From Flavobacterium gelatinilyticum (lineage in GTDB: Bacteria > Bacteroidota > Bacteroidia > Flavobacteriales > Flavobacteriaceae), in NCBI RefSeq assembly GCF_027111295.1, contig NZ_CP114287.1, forward strand, positions 5,208,001 through 5,272,000: DNA of 64,000 bases, read 5' to 3'. Positions 61,844-64,000 of the stretch are shown here, in pieces. Each line of letters starts with the position of its first letter. Position 1 is the stretch's first letter. A program made the position numbers and the translations under genes. The notes under the pieces were generated by a model. The model saw only the letters and a list, made by a program, of their open reading frames with translations. It made no database searches and was not told the origin of the DNA.

Positions 61844-62665
61844 ATGAAACTATTACAAAAAACACTTATACTGTTTCTTTTAATGCTCTTAACGGCATGT
61901 GAAGATGTTATTACCGTAGATCTTGATACTGCACCGCCTCGATTGGTTATAGATGCCTCTATAGACTGGGTAAAAAACACAACAGGCAATGAACAGAAAA
62001 TTGTATTATCGACAACAACAGGGTATTACGATGCTGCATTTCCAACCGTTTCAGGGGCTGTAATAACGATAACAAACACATCAAATACAGTTTTTGAATT
62101 TGTAGAAACACCGGGAACAGGAGAATATATCTGTACCAATTTTGCTCCGGTTATTGGTGAGACTTACAACCTGAAAATTGTTTTAAACGGAGAAACTTAC
62201 ACCGCATCTGAAACCTTAACTGCTGTTCCAAAAATTGAAGATAATATTGAACAGAATAACGAAGGAGGCATGACAGGTGACGAAATAGAAATAACGTATT
62301 ATTATCAGGATAACGGGAGTGAGGTAAATTATTATCTAAACAGGATTACGCAGCCCCATACGGCATTTCCTGAACTTGAAGTTGAAGACGATGAACACAG
62401 TCAGGGCAATTTGATGCAGGAATCCTATTCGCATGAAGATTTTAAACAAGGAGATGCCGTAGAAATTAAACTGTACGGAATTTCAAAAAGCTATTATAAT
62501 TATATGTACAAATTAATATTGGCATCGGGTAACGGGGGCAATCCTTTCCCTACAACACCCAGCGCTGTACGCGGTAATATTGTGAACCAGACTGACAGTA
62601 AAAATTTTGCTTTTGGATATTTCAGACTGGCAGAACTGGATGTTAAGAACTATACAATTAAGTAA
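61844..62665 (+). CDS. DUF4249 lipoprotein
   Basis: The 273-residue protein has a lipoprotein signal (lipobox LTAC, Cys at about 19) followed by EDVITVDLDTAPPRLVIDASI, the characteristic DUF4249 start, and a beta-rich body. DUF4249 genes commonly sit next to TonB-dependent receptors in Bacteroidota. The lipoprotein probably sits on the outer membrane and assists ligand capture; direct evidence is lacking. The gap to the receptor gene is 34 bases, so they form an operon. Confidence 0.92.
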   Translation: MKLLQKTLILFLLMLLTACEDVITVDLDTAPPRLVIDASIDWVKNTTGNEQKIVLSTTTGYYDAAFPTVSGAVITITNTSNTVFEFVETPGTGEYICTNFAPVIGETYNLKIVLNGETYTASETLTAVPKIEDNIEQNNEGGMTGDEIEITYYYQDNGSEVNYYLNRITQPHTAFPELEVEDDEHSQGNLMQESYSHEDFKQGDAVEIKLYGISKSYYNYMYKLILASGNGGNPFPTTPSAVRGNIVNQTDSKNFAFGYFRLAELDVKNYTIK

Positions 62666-62676
62666 CTGTTTTTTTA

Positions 62677-63546
62677 ATGGATAAAATACTAGTAACAGGA
62701 GCAACCGGACATTATGGAAGAGCGGTTCTCAAAGGCTTATTGAATAGCAAAATAGATAAAAAAACTATTTATGCAATGGTAAGAGATGAGACTAAGGCGG
62801 GAGAATTAGAATCCTTAGGGGTAAATATTGTTTTTGGCGATTATGGCGATTATGAATCTTTGATAAAAGCATTTTCCGGTGCCGACAAATTACTTTTTGT
62901 TTCGGGAAATGAAGTAAAGAACCGTATTACGCAGCATAAACAAGTGGTTAAAGCCGCTAAAAATGCCGGAGTAAGACATATTCTTTATACCAGCCAGCAG
63001 CATAAAAGTGACGACAGAGATTCTCCTATTTATTTTATTATAAAATCACATCTGGCTACAGAAACGGCTATTATGAACAGCGGTATGCAGTATACCATTT
63101 TAAGAAATGCGTTGTATATGGATATGCTTCCGGAGTTTTTAGGAAAAAAAGTACTGGAAGAAGGTATCTTTCTGCCGGCAGGACAGGGAAAGATTGCTTT
63201 TACCCTCCGAAGTGAAATGGCAGAAACGGCTGCGATTATTTTAACCTCACAAGGACATAAAAACAAAATTTACGAAATATCCGGCAGCAGTATTTCGTTT
63301 ACAGAAATTGCAGAAAAAATCAGTGATATAAAAGGGAAAAATATTACCTATCTGAGTCCGGATTCAAAAGTATTTATAAATGCAGCCATAAGAAAAGGCA
63401 TGCCAAAAATGGTAATAAAAATGCTGGCTGGTTTTGCACAGGCAGCTCAAAAAGGAGAACTGGACAGCCGAAGTTCGCAGATGGAAAAACTTCTGGGAAG
63501 AAAGCCGGCTCAGGTTAACGATTTTTTAAAACAGATTTACAGCTGA
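62677..63546 (+). CDS. NmrA/QOR2-like NAD(P)-binding SDR family protein
   Basis: The 289-residue protein begins with the atypical-SDR nucleotide motif GATGHYGRAV (about 7-16). TSQQHKS replaces the usual Tyr/Lys catalytic site, as in NmrA-like and quinone oxidoreductase 2 proteins. SGMQYTILRNALYMDMLPEFL matches the substrate-side helix of that subgroup. It may reduce quinones or act as a redox sensor. It begins 11 bases after the DUF4249 stop, so it is probably co-transcribed even though its function looks unrelated. Confidence 0.88.
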   Translation: MDKILVTGATGHYGRAVLKGLLNSKIDKKTIYAMVRDETKAGELESLGVNIVFGDYGDYESLIKAFSGADKLLFVSGNEVKNRITQHKQVVKAAKNAGVRHILYTSQQHKSDDRDSPIYFIIKSHLATETAIMNSGMQYTILRNALYMDMLPEFLGKKVLEEGIFLPAGQGKIAFTLRSEMAETAAIILTSQGHKNKIYEISGSSISFTEIAEKISDIKGKNITYLSPDSKVFINAAIRKGMPKMVIKMLAGFAQAAQKGELDSRSSQMEKLLGRKPAQVNDFLKQIYS

Positions 63547-63560
63547 TAAGATACTATCTT

Positions 63561-63728
63561 AATCCGTTGGATGCAATTGTATTTTCTATGTAACATTTAA
63601 AAATTATAACACGGATAAAACAGATTTGTTTCGCAAAAACGCAGATATAACTGATTATATAGTACATTAAAAAAATCCGTGAAAATCCGCGTCAAAATAT
63701 ATAATTTTTGAATTACACCCAACGGGTT
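63561..63728. mobile_element. MITE-like element, copy 2 (168 bp)
   Basis: The ends are AATCCGTTGGATGCAATT on the left and, as complement, AACCCGTTGGGTGTAATT on the right. ATCTT flanks both sides as a 5-bp direct repeat. It is close to copy 1 (4431-4630) along its length, apart from a missing block of about 31 bases between repeated AATCCG words. It lies right behind the NmrA-like gene. Confidence 0.75.
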
Positions 63729-63744
63729 ATCTTAATTAAACAGA

Positions 63745-63776
63745 AACAATGCTAAACGAATTTGTTTAGCATTGTT
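63745..63776. terminator. Bidirectional terminator
   Basis: AACAATGCTAAAC and GTTTAGCATTGTT form a 13-bp stem with a T-rich right flank between converging genes, just beyond the MITE. Confidence 0.8.
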
Positions 63777-63867
63777 TTGTTGGTAAAATGCAAATTTACA
63801 CAGAATAAGAAATGTTTTATTTCATCAACCTGATTTAGGCATCTTTGATTTTAAAATGTCGTAAAAA

Positions 63868-64000
63868 TCATAAACCGTAAATTCCTCCCGAAACCGAAAT
63901 TTTCTCGCCGTTAATCCAGGCACCATCTTCAGATGCCAGAAAAACAGCTGTTTTTGCTATATCTTCAGGTTGTCCTGTGCGTCCAAGCGGTGTATTGGCA
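63868..64000 (-). CDS. SDR family oxidoreductase, C-terminal 43 residues (5' end outside window)
   Basis: On the minus strand the frame from the window edge to a TGA at 63868-63870 reads through TPLGRTGQPEDIAKTAVF, LASEDGAWINGEKI and SVSGGIYGL. This is the classic end of a short-chain dehydrogenase/reductase (PLGRxGxPEDIA, SxxxxxxxG, xSGG). The catalytic Ser-Tyr-Lys region lies beyond the window. The substrate cannot be said. Confidence 0.88.
   Translation of the reverse strand, partial: ANTPLGRTGQPEDIAKTAVFLASEDGAWINGEKISVSGGIYGL

Noticed and set aside
59434..62665. SusC/SusD polysaccharide utilisation locus
   Set aside because: The receptor partner is a DUF4249 lipoprotein, not SusD, and no glycoside hydrolase adjoins.
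1..64000. CRISPR array, tRNA, rRNA, prophage or integrated element
   Set aside because: I saw no regularly spaced repeats, no tRNA-like cloverleaf, no rRNA sequence and no phage or integrase genes.

Overview
The window looks like a chromosomal segment of a Flavobacterium (Bacteroidota), probably close to the F. johnsoniae group. The evidence is low GC, promoters of the Bacteroidota type (TAnnTTTG at -7, sometimes TTG at -33), type IX secretion C-terminal domains, a large two-catalytic-domain ChiA-like chitinase, TonB-dependent receptors with carboxypeptidase-regulatory N-termini, LytTR two-component systems, and a fused CusA-TolC pump. I see no rRNA, tRNA, CRISPR array, prophage or autonomous transposase. 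Genus and species are inferred from gene content only.

Layout. 0-4 kb: 3' part of a secreted chitinase, then a repeat-rich intergenic stretch with a nested palindromic element and a MITE-like element. 4.7-12.3 kb: a small unknown gene, a DUF3592 membrane protein, a fused alpha/beta 2-oxoacid dehydrogenase E1, an M1-peptidase-like protein joined to a predicted beta-barrel, and a LOG-family protein. 12.3-13 kb: a gene-free stretch full of hairpins. 13-26.9 kb: uvrA, Fic, ClC channel/transporter, ggt, ACP phosphodiesterase, glmM, a secreted GH128-like glycosidase, a lipid A-type acyltransferase, a rhomboid protease and a SIMPL protein. 27.2-33.2 kb: a heavy-metal efflux operon (small secreted protein, CusA-TolC fusion, CusB). 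33.2-45.9 kb: three Crp/Fnr-family genes, each beside small detoxification-type genes (RidA; 2TM-cupin-CMD; ABM-DJ-1), interrupted by a GH88/105-DUF2264 fusion, a divergent NorCB-like pair and an MscS channel. 45.9-59.1 kb: a membrane class III cyclase, an outer-membrane beta-barrel receptor, two LytS/LytTR systems, and secreted hydrolases (beta-lactamase-like, S41 protease, Ntn amidase, alpha/beta hydrolase). 59.4-64 kb: TonB receptor plus DUF4249 lipoprotein, an NmrA-like reductase, a second MITE copy and the 3' end of an SDR gene.

The most interesting signals are regulatory and structural. (1) Two promoters 2.6 kb apart share a Crp/Fnr-type inverted repeat inside a nearly identical 22-bp block, with exactly the same distance to the -7 element. 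The ridA promoter has a related box at the same distance and the norC-like gene one at nearly the same distance, which suggests a local regulon run by the Crp/Fnr paralogues. (2) Two copies of a short element have matching inverted ends and 5-bp direct flanking repeats, the hallmark of a MITE. (3) The NorB-like protein appears to lack several canonical heme and metal ligands. (4) An inner-membrane RND pump is fused in frame to an outer-membrane TolC domain that keeps an internal signal peptide.
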